Assembly: GCA_017937025.1 (NCBI GenBank)
Contig: JAGBEJ010000005.1
Coordinates: forward strand, 124,001 to 188,000
From: Paludibacteraceae bacterium
Lineage (GTDB): Bacteria; Bacteroidota; Bacteroidia; Bacteroidales; Paludibacteraceae
Length of the DNA stretch: 64,000 nucleotides
Reading direction: 5' to 3'
Shown: positions 17,917 to 24,871 of the stretch, piece after piece
Layout of the letters: each line of letters begins with the position of its first letter
Numbering within the stretch: the stretch's first letter is position 1
Notes under the pieces: generated by a model
Seen by the model: the letters and a program-made list of their open reading frames with translations, nothing else
Databases searched by the model: none
Told to the model about the DNA's origin: nothing
Program-made: the position numbers and the translations under genes

Positions 17917-18501
17917 TTAGTACAGTGCGGAATTGTCTATTGCCTTGAATAGGTTTCTGTAGGCTGACGCTTTGCCTTTGTATGTGGCGAACGCCTTGGA
18001 GTATCCGCCCATCTTGCCGTCGTATTCCAGGGTGAAGTTCTCCTCGCCTTGCTTCTTGCGTTTCACTGTTGTCTTTATCACGCCTTTCTTGCCGAGGTAG
18101 AATCTGTATTCAACTTCCGACCAGTCGTCGCTGTTTATGTCTTTGGCGTAGATGAACTTTACGTTTCCGTCCTTGTCATACAGATATTCCTCGTAATAAT
18201 CCCTGATTGCGAAGTTGTAGCTCACAGTGGCGAAATAGATAGAGCGTTTGCCGCAAATGTCGACTTCGTTCTCCTCGTCTTCGTAGAAGTACATGGTGAC
18301 AGTCTCCTTGTGCTGTCCCGAGCCGCAGAGCATCTTCTCCAGCACGACTTGGTAGCGGTTGGTGGGCGGATATTCGGGGGCGTCCATCAGTCTGATGTGC
18401 TCTTTGGCAGCGGCGTAGTCCTCGCGGATGTCTTCCGTGCTCTGTGCTGTGCCAGCGATGCAGGCTATGGCTGCGGCGAGAGTGGCAATCGCTTTTTTCA
18501 T
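17917..18501 (-). CDS. Secreted protein of unknown function
   Basis: 194 residues. Signal peptide about 1-19 (IAGTAQ). The mature protein is rich in Tyr and charged residues and in alternating beta-strand patterns (VTMYFYEDEENEVDICGKRSIYFATVSY, given here only in part as ETVTMYFYED). Cysteines at about 59 and 83 could form a disulfide. No family recognised. It has a well-matched promoter at 18527-18559 and may be co-transcribed with the repeat protein downstream. The location suggests a periplasmic or surface role only. Confidence 0.6.
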   Translation of the reverse strand: MKKAIATLAAAIACIAGTAQSTEDIREDYAAAKEHIRLMDAPEYPPTNRYQVVLEKMLCGSGQHKETVTMYFYEDEENEVDICGKRSIYFATVSYNFAIRDYYEEYLYDKDGNVKFIYAKDINSDDWSEVEYRFYLGKKGVIKTTVKRKKQGEENFTLEYDGKMGGYSKAFATYKGKASAYRNLFKAIDNSALY

Positions 18502-18526
18502 GCTGTGGTTTATTTGTTGTTATGCG

Positions 18527-18559
18527 CAAATGTATATATTTTTAATAAATTACGGCAAA
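18527..18559 (-). promoter_or_regulatory. Promoter of the 194-residue secreted protein
   Basis: On the minus strand TTTG (18556-18559), a 21-base spacer, and TACATTTG (18527-18534). Full match to the Bacteroidota consensus; leader about 20 bases. Confidence 0.75.
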
Positions 18560-18622
18560 AGCTCCATTGTAGCATTTTTTTAATCGTGTAATTGGCTATG
18601 AGTCAATTAGTGTTTCCGTTTT

Positions 18623-18653
18623 TTTGTGATTGCCTTTCAAATAAATATTTTTG
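18623..18653 (+). promoter_or_regulatory. Promoter of the preA-like gene
   Basis: TTTG (18623-18626), a 19-base spacer, and TATTTTTG (18646-18653). Predicted transcript start near 18660, inside the palindrome at 18655-18671. Confidence 0.72.
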
Positions 18654-18654
18654 T

Positions 18655-18671
18655 TCCCGAATTATTCGGGA
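18655..18671 (+). promoter_or_regulatory. Candidate operator at the preA-like transcript start
   Basis: TCCCGAAT-T-ATTCGGGA, a perfect inverted repeat with 8-bp arms and one central base, immediately downstream of the -7 box. The size and position fit a dimeric repressor site. A role as an RNA hairpin is less likely because the loop would be a single base. Confidence 0.45.
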
Positions 18672-18713
18672 TGACTTCATCCATACATTTGATTTTTGAG
18701 AAAACTTTGACTT

Positions 18714-20162
18714 ATGAACGCTGCTAAGCGATTTGTTGACTTGCGTGAAGAAGCGCGCCGTTGCCTGTTGTGTTACGATTCCCCCTGCTCAAAAGTGTGT
18801 TCTAATTCCGATCCGGCGCGTGCTGTTCGTGCCATACGTTTCGACAACGCCTCCGTTGCTGGCCGTTGGCTCGCTGACGCCTCGGCTGACGAGCTTCTTC
18901 GTGCGGAACAGGCTTGCGTCCATTACGACCGTCCTATTCGCATTCGTGAGATAGCCGCGGCGCTGAAACCGTCGGACACGGCGTTGCGCTTGCCTTCGCT
19001 TGAGATTGATTTTTGCGGCATACGTTGCGAGAATCCTTTCTTCCTTGCATCCTCTTCCATTTGCACTAACTACGACATGGTGGCTTCCGCTTTGCGTGCC
19101 GGTTGGGCAGGTGTTTTCTACAAGACTATTTGCATGCAGGACATTCATGAGGTTTCTCCGCGTTTCGATGCCGTGGGCAAGCCATTCTCGGCTTTCCGCA
19201 ATATGGAGCAGCTTAGTGAGAATCCTGTGGATGTGGACTTTGACATCTTGCACAGGCTCAAGCGGGATTTTCCTTCTAAAGTTATCGTGGCTTCCATTAT
19301 GGGGCAGACTGAGGAAGAATGGCGCTCGCTTGCCGTGATGGCGGAGCAGGCCGGGGTTGACGCCGTGGAGCTGAACTATTCCTGCCCTCAGATGCATCAG
19401 GCAGGACTCGGCTGCGATGTCGGACAGAATCCGGAGCTTGTGGCCGCCTTTACTGCCGTTGTCAAGGACGCCGTCTCGATTCCTGTCATACCAAAGATGA
19501 CGCCGAATATCACGCATATCGTTGTGCCGGCTGCGGCTGCTGCTCGGGCTGGAGCAGATGCCATATCCGCCATAAACACAGTCAAGTCCGTCACGATGAG
19601 CGACGATGCGGCAGTGTCGAACCATAAGACTGTTTCCGGACTGTCGGGACGCGCGATAAAGCCGCTTGCCCTGAGGTTCATCCTTGAGATGGCGCAGTCG
19701 CCGGATTTGAAAGGTGTGCAGCTGAGCGGTATCGGAGGCATAGAGACATGGCGCGACGCATTGGAGTTTATACAGCTTGGATGCCGCAATGTGCAAGTCT
19801 GCACTTCTGTTATGGAGTATGGCTACCGAATCATAGACGACCTCGTTCTCGGTCTGCAGAGTTATATGGCGCAGCGCCAGGTTGACTCTTTAGAGCAGCT
19901 TGTAGGCGAGCAGCTGCCGGCGTTCGTGTCGCCGTCCGAGCTTGACTGCAGGACGTGGGTGCTGCCAGTCATAAATCATGAACAGTGCATTGGCTGCGGC
20001 CGTTGCTTCGTGTCTTGTTCCGATGGCGGGCATCAGGCCATACGCTTTGGCGAGGACCGTGTTCCGCATGTGGTCGGCACGAAGTGCGTCGGCTGCCATC
20101 TGTGCCGTCTTGTCTGTCCTGTCGGCGCTATCGGCTCGTCAAAGCGAATAGATAAACGATGA
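18714..20162 (+). CDS. preA: Dihydropyrimidine dehydrogenase PreA-type protein with N-terminal cysteine module
   Basis: 482 residues, about 70 longer than typical PreA. N-terminal Cys17, 20, 25 and 29 (CLLCYDSPCSKVC) look like the Fe-S segment normally found at the start of PreT/GltD-like partners. Residues about 95-390 form the FMN-binding TIM barrel; NYSCPQ carries the catalytic cysteine, and KMTPN, INTVKS and SGIGGI are flavin/substrate motifs. The C-terminus holds two 4Fe-4S motifs (CIGCGRCFVSC and CVGCHLCRLVCP). The family reduces uracil/thymine with NAD(P)H via a PreT flavoprotein; no preT gene lies nearby. Preceded by a full promoter and a palindrome; followed by a terminator. Confidence 0.82.
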   Translation: MNAAKRFVDLREEARRCLLCYDSPCSKVCSNSDPARAVRAIRFDNASVAGRWLADASADELLRAEQACVHYDRPIRIREIAAALKPSDTALRLPSLEIDFCGIRCENPFFLASSSICTNYDMVASALRAGWAGVFYKTICMQDIHEVSPRFDAVGKPFSAFRNMEQLSENPVDVDFDILHRLKRDFPSKVIVASIMGQTEEEWRSLAVMAEQAGVDAVELNYSCPQMHQAGLGCDVGQNPELVAAFTAVVKDAVSIPVIPKMTPNITHIVVPAAAAARAGADAISAINTVKSVTMSDDAAVSNHKTVSGLSGRAIKPLALRFILEMAQSPDLKGVQLSGIGGIETWRDALEFIQLGCRNVQVCTSVMEYGYRIIDDLVLGLQSYMAQRQVDSLEQLVGEQLPAFVSPSELDCRTWVLPVINHEQCIGCGRCFVSCSDGGHQAIRFGEDRVPHVVGTKCVGCHLCRLVCPVGAIGSSKRIDKR

Positions 20163-20169
20163 AACAAAA

Positions 20170-20204
20170 AAACGCTCACATATCAAATGCGAGCGTTTCT
20201 TTTA
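20170..20204 (+). terminator. Terminator after the preA-like gene
   Basis: AAACGCTC and GAGCGTTT form an 8-bp stem with a 13-base loop, followed by CTTTT. Confidence 0.8.
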
Positions 20205-20241
20205 TCATGCAGTCCTCTTATTGCTTAAGCACGATTGATAT

Positions 20242-20979
20242 TTATTTGTTTAGAATTTCCGGACGGTACTCGAAGTGCATTGTGTCGTAGTGATACCACC
20301 GTCCGCCCCAGATGAATCCGTGCTTCTCGAACACGCGGACAATCTCCATCGGTATGCGGTTGGCGTACTTGATGCTGTCGGTCTCTTGCTTGCCCGGGTT
20401 TTTCCACAGCCAGTAGTCGGAGTTCGCCACGTTTATATCGACGGCTATTCCGTAGCTGTGCGCGCTCATGCGGTTGGCTCCGCGCACCTGTCGCCAGTTG
20501 AACGATGAGGCTTTCAGCAGGTATTTTTTCAGTTCGGGTTTGTTCTTCAGTTCGTTGCAGATGGCTCGCAGCTGCTTGTTGGCGCCGTTGACCTTCGTGA
20601 CAGGCAGTTGCTGTCCGAACCAGTCGATTCTCACGAGGTTTTTCTGCACCTCGGCGGCAGAGTTGCCGTACATCTTCCTGAACAGAGCCTCGTTGCGGCT
20701 TCGTCCGCAGTCCTCCAGGTATCCGGGCTTGCCGGCGGCGGTGTCGTATGTCATGGAGAACATGTCCTCGATGTCGCTGTAGTCGAGCAGTGTCTTGAAG
20801 TCCTTCTTCTTGCCGTCGTCGTAGGTTATGGCAGTGCCGTCGGGGAACACGATTTTGTTGTCGTTGTACGTCAGGTGCATGTCGGGGTATGCGTCGATGA
20901 GCCTTTGCGCGTTTTCCGGAGTCTGTGCGCCGGCTGCCGTTGCCGTTAAGGTCAGCAGTGCGATAAGTGTTTTTTTCAT
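20242..20979 (-). CDS. Secreted M15 family peptidase (D-Ala-D-Ala carboxypeptidase-like)
   Basis: 245 residues. Signal peptide about 1-18 (ATAAGAQ). The zinc-site motifs of the M15 family are present: SAHSYGIAVDIN (His and Asp ligands, about 173-184) and DTMHFEYRPE (His ligand, about 231-240), with GFIWGGRWYHYD between. Members cut peptidoglycan stem peptides in the periplasm. The start lies 11 bases downstream of the macrodomain gene's stop, so the two may share a transcript although one product is cytoplasmic and the other exported. Confidence 0.85.
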   Translation of the reverse strand: MKKTLIALLTLTATAAGAQTPENAQRLIDAYPDMHLTYNDNKIVFPDGTAITYDDGKKKDFKTLLDYSDIEDMFSMTYDTAAGKPGYLEDCGRSRNEALFRKMYGNSAAEVQKNLVRIDWFGQQLPVTKVNGANKQLRAICNELKNKPELKKYLLKASSFNWRQVRGANRMSAHSYGIAVDINVANSDYWLWKNPGKQETDSIKYANRIPMEIVRVFEKHGFIWGGRWYHYDTMHFEYRPEILNK

Positions 20980-20990
20980 CGTGTTGTGGG

Positions 20991-22013
20991 TTAGATTTGT
21001 CCTAACTGCTCTTGGTCGTATTTGAAAAGCAGGAAATTCAGGTCGTAGATGTTGTAATTTTTGTAGTCTTGGTGTGTTATGTAATATTCAATTATCAAGT
21101 CGGCTTTTGATGAGTGCGAAATGGCATATCCAGCGCTGCTTAAGAGCGTTCTTGTCTCATCGATGTCGAGTTTGAGCGCAATTGCAAGCGCTAAGATTGT
21201 GTTTTTGTTTGGTGTATAGTTCTCGTTTGATATTATTTTGGAGAATAGCCTGCGGTCGATGTTCGCGTTTTTATAGACTTCGACGTTTGTCATGTTCTTC
21301 TGGCGAATGTATTTGAACAGCAGCTTGTTAAAACTATCCTCCATGTTGTCAAACACGTCATCGATTGAGAACGGTGCCTCGTCGCAACATGTTTCTTTTG
21401 CCGGTGCGCTAAAGCGTCCTATGTTCCAAGAAGCTGGTATGTTTAATTTACTTAAGCGGCGTTCCACGGTGTCATCGACAATCAGGTGCTTGTCGATGAA
21501 GCTCTCTACTTTGTCGTAGAGTTTCTGTGCTACGGCGAATGCATTGTCGTTGTACACTATCATATAGACTGTAATGTCGCCGTCGTATGCCCCGAGAAAA
21601 TCGTGTATCGCTTTTATGGCTGTGCTGAGCGCTTTGTCAGGTGGATAACCGTAGATGCCGGACGAAATCAGCGGGAAGGCGATGGACGTCAGTTTTTTCT
21701 TAGCGGCGAGTGTGAGTGAGTTGTGGTAGCACGCGTACAGCAGCTTTTCCTGATTTATGTCGCCGGCACTGTAGATTGGACCTGCTGTGTGTATTATGCA
21801 TTTCGCCTTGGAATCGAAGCCGTCGGTTATGACCGCCTCGCCGGTTTTTATTGGTGCTAATTTGTTGCAGGCGTCTTGCAGCTTGGCTGGACCTGCGGCT
21901 CTGAATATCGCTCCGCATACGCCACCGCCCATCTGCAGCTGCGTGTTGGCGGCGTTGACAATGGCGTCGGTTGATAGTTGTGTTATGTCGTTTCGGCTGA
22001 TTAGTAATGGCAT
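20991..22013 (-). CDS. Macrodomain protein with C-terminal HTH-like domain
   Basis: 340 residues. Residues 1-165 are a macrodomain of the ADP-ribose-binding/deacylase type: DAIVNAANTQLQMGGGVCGAI (given as DAIVNAAN and GGGVCGAI), and ISSGIYGYP are the ligand-binding loops. Residues about 165-225 link to a C-terminal region (about 228-340: NVEVYKNANIDRRLFSKIIS, NKNTILALAIALKLDIDETR) that resembles an XRE-type helix-turn-helix. The family removes or reads ADP-ribose, so an ADP-ribose-responsive regulator or an anti-toxin hydrolase is plausible (inference). It is divergent from the vWA gene with a 121-base shared control region. Confidence 0.82.
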   Translation of the reverse strand: MPLLISRNDITQLSTDAIVNAANTQLQMGGGVCGAIFRAAGPAKLQDACNKLAPIKTGEAVITDGFDSKAKCIIHTAGPIYSAGDINQEKLLYACYHNSLTLAAKKKLTSIAFPLISSGIYGYPPDKALSTAIKAIHDFLGAYDGDITVYMIVYNDNAFAVAQKLYDKVESFIDKHLIVDDTVERRLSKLNIPASWNIGRFSAPAKETCCDEAPFSIDDVFDNMEDSFNKLLFKYIRQKNMTNVEVYKNANIDRRLFSKIISNENYTPNKNTILALAIALKLDIDETRTLLSSAGYAISHSSKADLIIEYYITHQDYKNYNIYDLNFLLFKYDQEQLGQI

Positions 22014-22035
22014 AGGGTTACTTTTCTTACTTTGA

Positions 22036-22043
22036 CAAAGATA
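22036..22043 (-). promoter_or_regulatory. -7 box of the macrodomain gene
   Basis: TATCTTTG on the minus strand, 22 bases before the start; a TTG at 22066-22068 gives a 22-base spacer. A weaker plus-strand box, AATCTTTG at 22088-22095, may serve the vWA gene. Confidence 0.55.
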
Positions 22044-22134
22044 ATAAATGTCGCTTTTGAGGCGACAAGTTTCTTAGGTTAAAGGGTAATCTTTGCAGTG
22101 TAAATGAATGTCGAACCTTTTAATTTTTACAGCC

Positions 22135-22782
22135 ATGAAAAACAACATTACAGAACTTGTTTTCATTATTGACAAATCTGGCTCAATGTCAGGTTTGGAG
22201 AAGGACACTATCGGAGGATTCAATTCGATGCTTGAGAAGCAGCGTGCGGAGAGTGGCGTATGTCACATATCGACGGTGTTCTTTTCCGACGAGTCTAAGG
22301 TGGTGCACAACCGCAAGTGCATAGAGAAGGTCGAACCGTTGACGCAAAAGGACTATGCCGTTGGCGGCTCGACAGCGCTCCTTGATGCCTTGGGCGATGC
22401 GATAAACCATACGGTGAAAATGCAGAAAATGCTTGCCGACAATGAGCGCGCCGACAATGTGGTATTTGTTATTATTACCGATGGTGAGGAAAATTCGTCG
22501 CGCCGTTATTCTGCAAAAGAGATTAAGCAGATGATATCGGTAGTGCAGGAAAAATATGGTTGGGAATTTATTTTTCTTGGGGCGAATATAGATGCTGTTG
22601 AGACTGCAGCAGACTATGGAATTCGGGCTGACAGGGCAAGCAACTTCGTTTGTGATTCTCAAGGCGTTAGTCTTAATTTCAAGTGCATGGCGAATGCTGT
22701 GTCGAAACTGCGAAAGTGCGGCTCTATACCAAATGGTTGGGCTGCGGATATACAATCCGACTTCGAGGAGCGAGGGAAATAG
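22135..22782 (+). CDS. von Willebrand factor A (MIDAS) domain protein
   Basis: 215 residues from the ATG at 22135 (MKNNITELVFIIDKSGSMSG); an in-frame start at 22108 would add nine residues and is less typical. The metal-ion-dependent adhesion site is complete: DKSGS (about 13-17), the Thr in GGSTALLD and Asp in VIITDGEENS. No signal peptide, so cytoplasmic. Stand-alone vWA proteins of this type often accompany macrodomain or tellurite/stress and defence genes. Here it is divergent from a macrodomain-HTH gene and next to McrBC. Function otherwise unknown. Confidence 0.85.
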   Translation: MKNNITELVFIIDKSGSMSGLEKDTIGGFNSMLEKQRAESGVCHISTVFFSDESKVVHNRKCIEKVEPLTQKDYAVGGSTALLDALGDAINHTVKMQKMLADNERADNVVFVIITDGEENSSRRYSAKEIKQMISVVQEKYGWEFIFLGANIDAVETAADYGIRADRASNFVCDSQGVSLNFKCMANAVSKLRKCGSIPNGWAADIQSDFEERGK

Positions 22783-22787
22783 TAAAA

Positions 22788-22826
22788 ACACGGGCTGCGA
22801 CAGTGATGTTGCAGCCCGTGTCTTGT
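22788..22826. terminator. Bidirectional terminator between vWA gene and mcrC
   Basis: ACACGGGCTGC (22788-22798) and GCAGCCCGTGT (22811-22821) form a perfect 11-bp stem with a 12-base loop. T-rich tracts lie on both sides (TTGTTTG on plus, TTTTTACTATTT on minus), so it can end both convergent transcripts. Confidence 0.85.
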
Positions 22827-22855
22827 TTGTTTGATAGATTCTAATTTCTATAGAA

Positions 22856-24217
22856 TTAGCTCTTTTGGGGCAACGGGACGCTGATTTTGTAGAAGTTGCG
22901 ATAATTTGAAATTTTCGTTCCTTGTTCACAAAACAATTTCTCGCCTTCGGGCTTTAGTTCACTATAATCACCAGGATACAGAATTATACAACGCGGCAAA
23001 TAGTCTTCGGGCAAATTCGGCAATAATCTTTCATCACGAGCATTACCACTCAACTCACGAATATCGTCAATATCGACGCTATTATTCTGATATTTAGGTT
23101 TATACTTCGCATCAAGAATCAAACTTTCTTCTCTAATTACAAAATCTGCCACTTGCCGACCGTAAAAACCCGGTTCTTGGAAAAGAATCTTATTAATGCA
23201 TTTTCCCTCCAACTTACTCCATACCCACATTTCGTACAATCGCGACATATCAATCCAGAATGGCGGCGTGGAATGATTGTCGTTATCAACATTTGCAATG
23301 CTGTAGTCGAAACGGCGTAGAAGCATTTTGGCCACGCAAATGGCATCGCGATAGTCCTTGTAGAGTTTGTTAGTTGCCAAATGCTGAATCTGATATGGTT
23401 CAATGTCATCGGAAATGTGACTGAATTGAGTCTTCAACCGACTCAATCGGTACGGAATGTCGGTAGCGGAAAGTTTCTGCCACATCGAACCATTTACGAA
23501 TTTATCGGCAAACAAAAGAGCGCGCTTCAACAGACGGTTTTCAGGTGTGTCGTCTGTATATTCCTGAAATTGACAGAAAATGCGGTCGGCACGTTGTACA
23601 AAAACATTTTTCTGCAAATGCCGCCCCATCATGATTCTTCCTTTGACTTTCGACTTCAGATTTTCTTCTTGGGTAACGTAATTCTTTTTTAATCCACGTT
23701 GTGCCAAGCGATAAAGCAGACTAATGTAATGCAAAACCAACATAGGCGTCAACTGATTGAGTTGCGTTGTGGTTACTATTGGTGGTTCGTCAAGACTGAT
23801 GCCATAACACTTTGAGAAATAGTCCTTTTGATACCGTTCTTCCAATTCCAACGCCGTCAAAAACATCTGCACAAAATCAATATTTTCCATTTTTTGCGTT
23901 ACCACCACGGCTAAATCGTTCTTTATCAACCACGAAGCGCCAATGTAATAGGAAGCTGATAAATTCCTTTTGAAATAATTAATACCGAGATATTTCGGTT
24001 CTTTCATATACCCCTGAATATCTTCAAATTTCAATGATTTGACTTTTTCAAGGTATTCTTGCGGAACCACATCGTGTTCATTTATTTGAATCACATTGTA
24101 ATTACACGTTTTTATGGACGCATATTGTAGGGGCGAATCATTATTCGTCCCTACGTTTGGCGAATCATTATTCGTTTCAACGTTGATTGTGTTCAATATA
24201 GATTCATTCATTTCCAT
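22856..24217 (-). CDS. mcrC: McrC, nuclease subunit of a McrBC type IV restriction system
   Basis: 453 residues. The C-terminal PD-(D/E)xK nuclease core is seen as Asp358 (GRQVADFVI), Asp369 and Lys371 (LILDAKYK), followed by DIDDIRELSGNARD. The region before it (about 150-300, LVLHYISLLYRLAQRG, ENRLLKRALLF) is the family's helical McrB-binding part. McrC pairs with the McrB GTPase to cut modified foreign DNA. The first ~30 residues are low-complexity (NNDSP twice) and are encoded by REP-like repeats; the natural start of the ancestral gene may be further in. Its start overlaps the end of the RAYT gene by 14 bases. The gene is rich in A+T. Confidence 0.88.
   Translation of the reverse strand: MEMNESILNTINVETNNDSPNVGTNNDSPLQYASIKTCNYNVIQINEHDVVPQEYLEKVKSLKFEDIQGYMKEPKYLGINYFKRNLSASYYIGASWLIKNDLAVVVTQKMENIDFVQMFLTALELEERYQKDYFSKCYGISLDEPPIVTTTQLNQLTPMLVLHYISLLYRLAQRGLKKNYVTQEENLKSKVKGRIMMGRHLQKNVFVQRADRIFCQFQEYTDDTPENRLLKRALLFADKFVNGSMWQKLSATDIPYRLSRLKTQFSHISDDIEPYQIQHLATNKLYKDYRDAICVAKMLLRRFDYSIANVDNDNHSTPPFWIDMSRLYEMWVWSKLEGKCINKILFQEPGFYGRQVADFVIREESLILDAKYKPKYQNNSVDIDDIRELSGNARDERLLPNLPEDYLPRCIILYPGDYSELKPEGEKLFCEQGTKISNYRNFYKISVPLPQKS
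24127..24175. repeat. Two 27-bp tandem units with REP-like palindromes in the 5' end of mcrC
   Basis: CGAATCATTATTCGT occurs at 24134-24148 and again at 24161-24175, 27 bp apart. In the first unit the palindrome extends to 12-bp arms, GTAGGGGCGAAT (24127-24138) and ATTCGTCCCTAC (24143-24154), with one G.U pair and a CATT loop. The unit codes NVETNNDSP and NVGTNNDSP in McrC. Confidence 0.85.
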
Positions 24218-24869
24218 AAAAACAATCCGTTTCCCATTTTGCGGGGTTTTGTTCTATGTAATTGGCAATATTGTTCATTTCTTCTTGGTTACGAACAATG
24301 TGATCGTGGTAGCGTGCTTGCCATTCAAAAGAAATGTCATTCTGCTTGGTATAACGGACTACGGCAGATTTGAATTGTCCAATGATGTGAGACAAACGTC
24401 CACAACACTTTGCTCGCCGTTGCATTTCCAAATTGATTTCTTTCGGCGCTTTTTCGATATTATTGCTATCATATGATGATGTAAGACTATCACGGTGTGC
24501 CGTAGGGCTGTCACGGTGTGCTGTAGGACTGTCACAGTGTGGCAGCCGTGCATCCATATCGTTCCGGCTGCCGTAATACGACAGCCCTACAGAAGGCGTG
24601 GTTTCTGCGTCATTATCGCCAACAATAATTATCAAATGAATATGATTTGGCATAATAACGTATAACGGCACTTGCACGTTCTTATTTATCACGCCAATTT
24701 TTTCAATACACTTTTTTGTATATTCTCCAACTGCCGTCAATTGTGTTTTGCCATCTACAATAGAGCCAAAATAATTGATACGGTCTCCTGTGCAAATCGT
24801 CACGAAATAATCTGCACCATTGTAATTATGCCATTTTGCACGGGGTGATTTGCGGACAGGTAATACCAT
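24204..24869 (-). CDS. REP-associated tyrosine transposase (RAYT, IS200-like Y1 family)
   Basis: 221 residues. N-terminal RKSPRAKWHNYNGADYFVTICT, the HUH-type motif MPNHIHLIIIV (about 74-84), and the C-terminal SAVVRYTK, WQARYHDHIVRNQEE and NYIEQNPAKW are the hallmarks of the TnpA_REP family. The catalytic Tyr probably lies in the C-terminal helix. RAYTs are usually single chromosomal genes that act on REP palindromes. Here it lies exactly between mcrB (2-base gap) and mcrC (14-base overlap). An insert at about residues 110-132 is made of 7-residue repeats (DSPTAHR) encoded by palindromic 21-bp units. The start is the ATG at 24869. Confidence 0.88.
   Translation of the reverse strand: MVLPVRKSPRAKWHNYNGADYFVTICTGDRINYFGSIVDGKTQLTAVGEYTKKCIEKIGVINKNVQVPLYVIMPNHIHLIIIVGDNDAETTPSVGLSYYGSRNDMDARLPHCDSPTAHRDSPTAHRDSLTSSYDSNNIEKAPKEINLEMQRRAKCCGRLSHIIGQFKSAVVRYTKQNDISFEWQARYHDHIVRNQEEMNNIANYIEQNPAKWETDCFYGNE
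24481..24592. repeat. Three 21-bp repeats and inverted repeats inside the RAYT gene
   Basis: Units at 24481-24501, 24502-24522 and 24523-24543 share GTAgGaCTgTCACgGTGTG. GTAGGGCTGTC at 24502-24512 is inverted as GACAGCCCTAC at 24580-24590. Between them GGCTG-CGTAATACG-CAGCC is also palindromic. These look like REP elements absorbed into the coding sequence; they encode DSPTAHR-type repeats. Confidence 0.8.
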
Positions 24870-24871
24870 TG

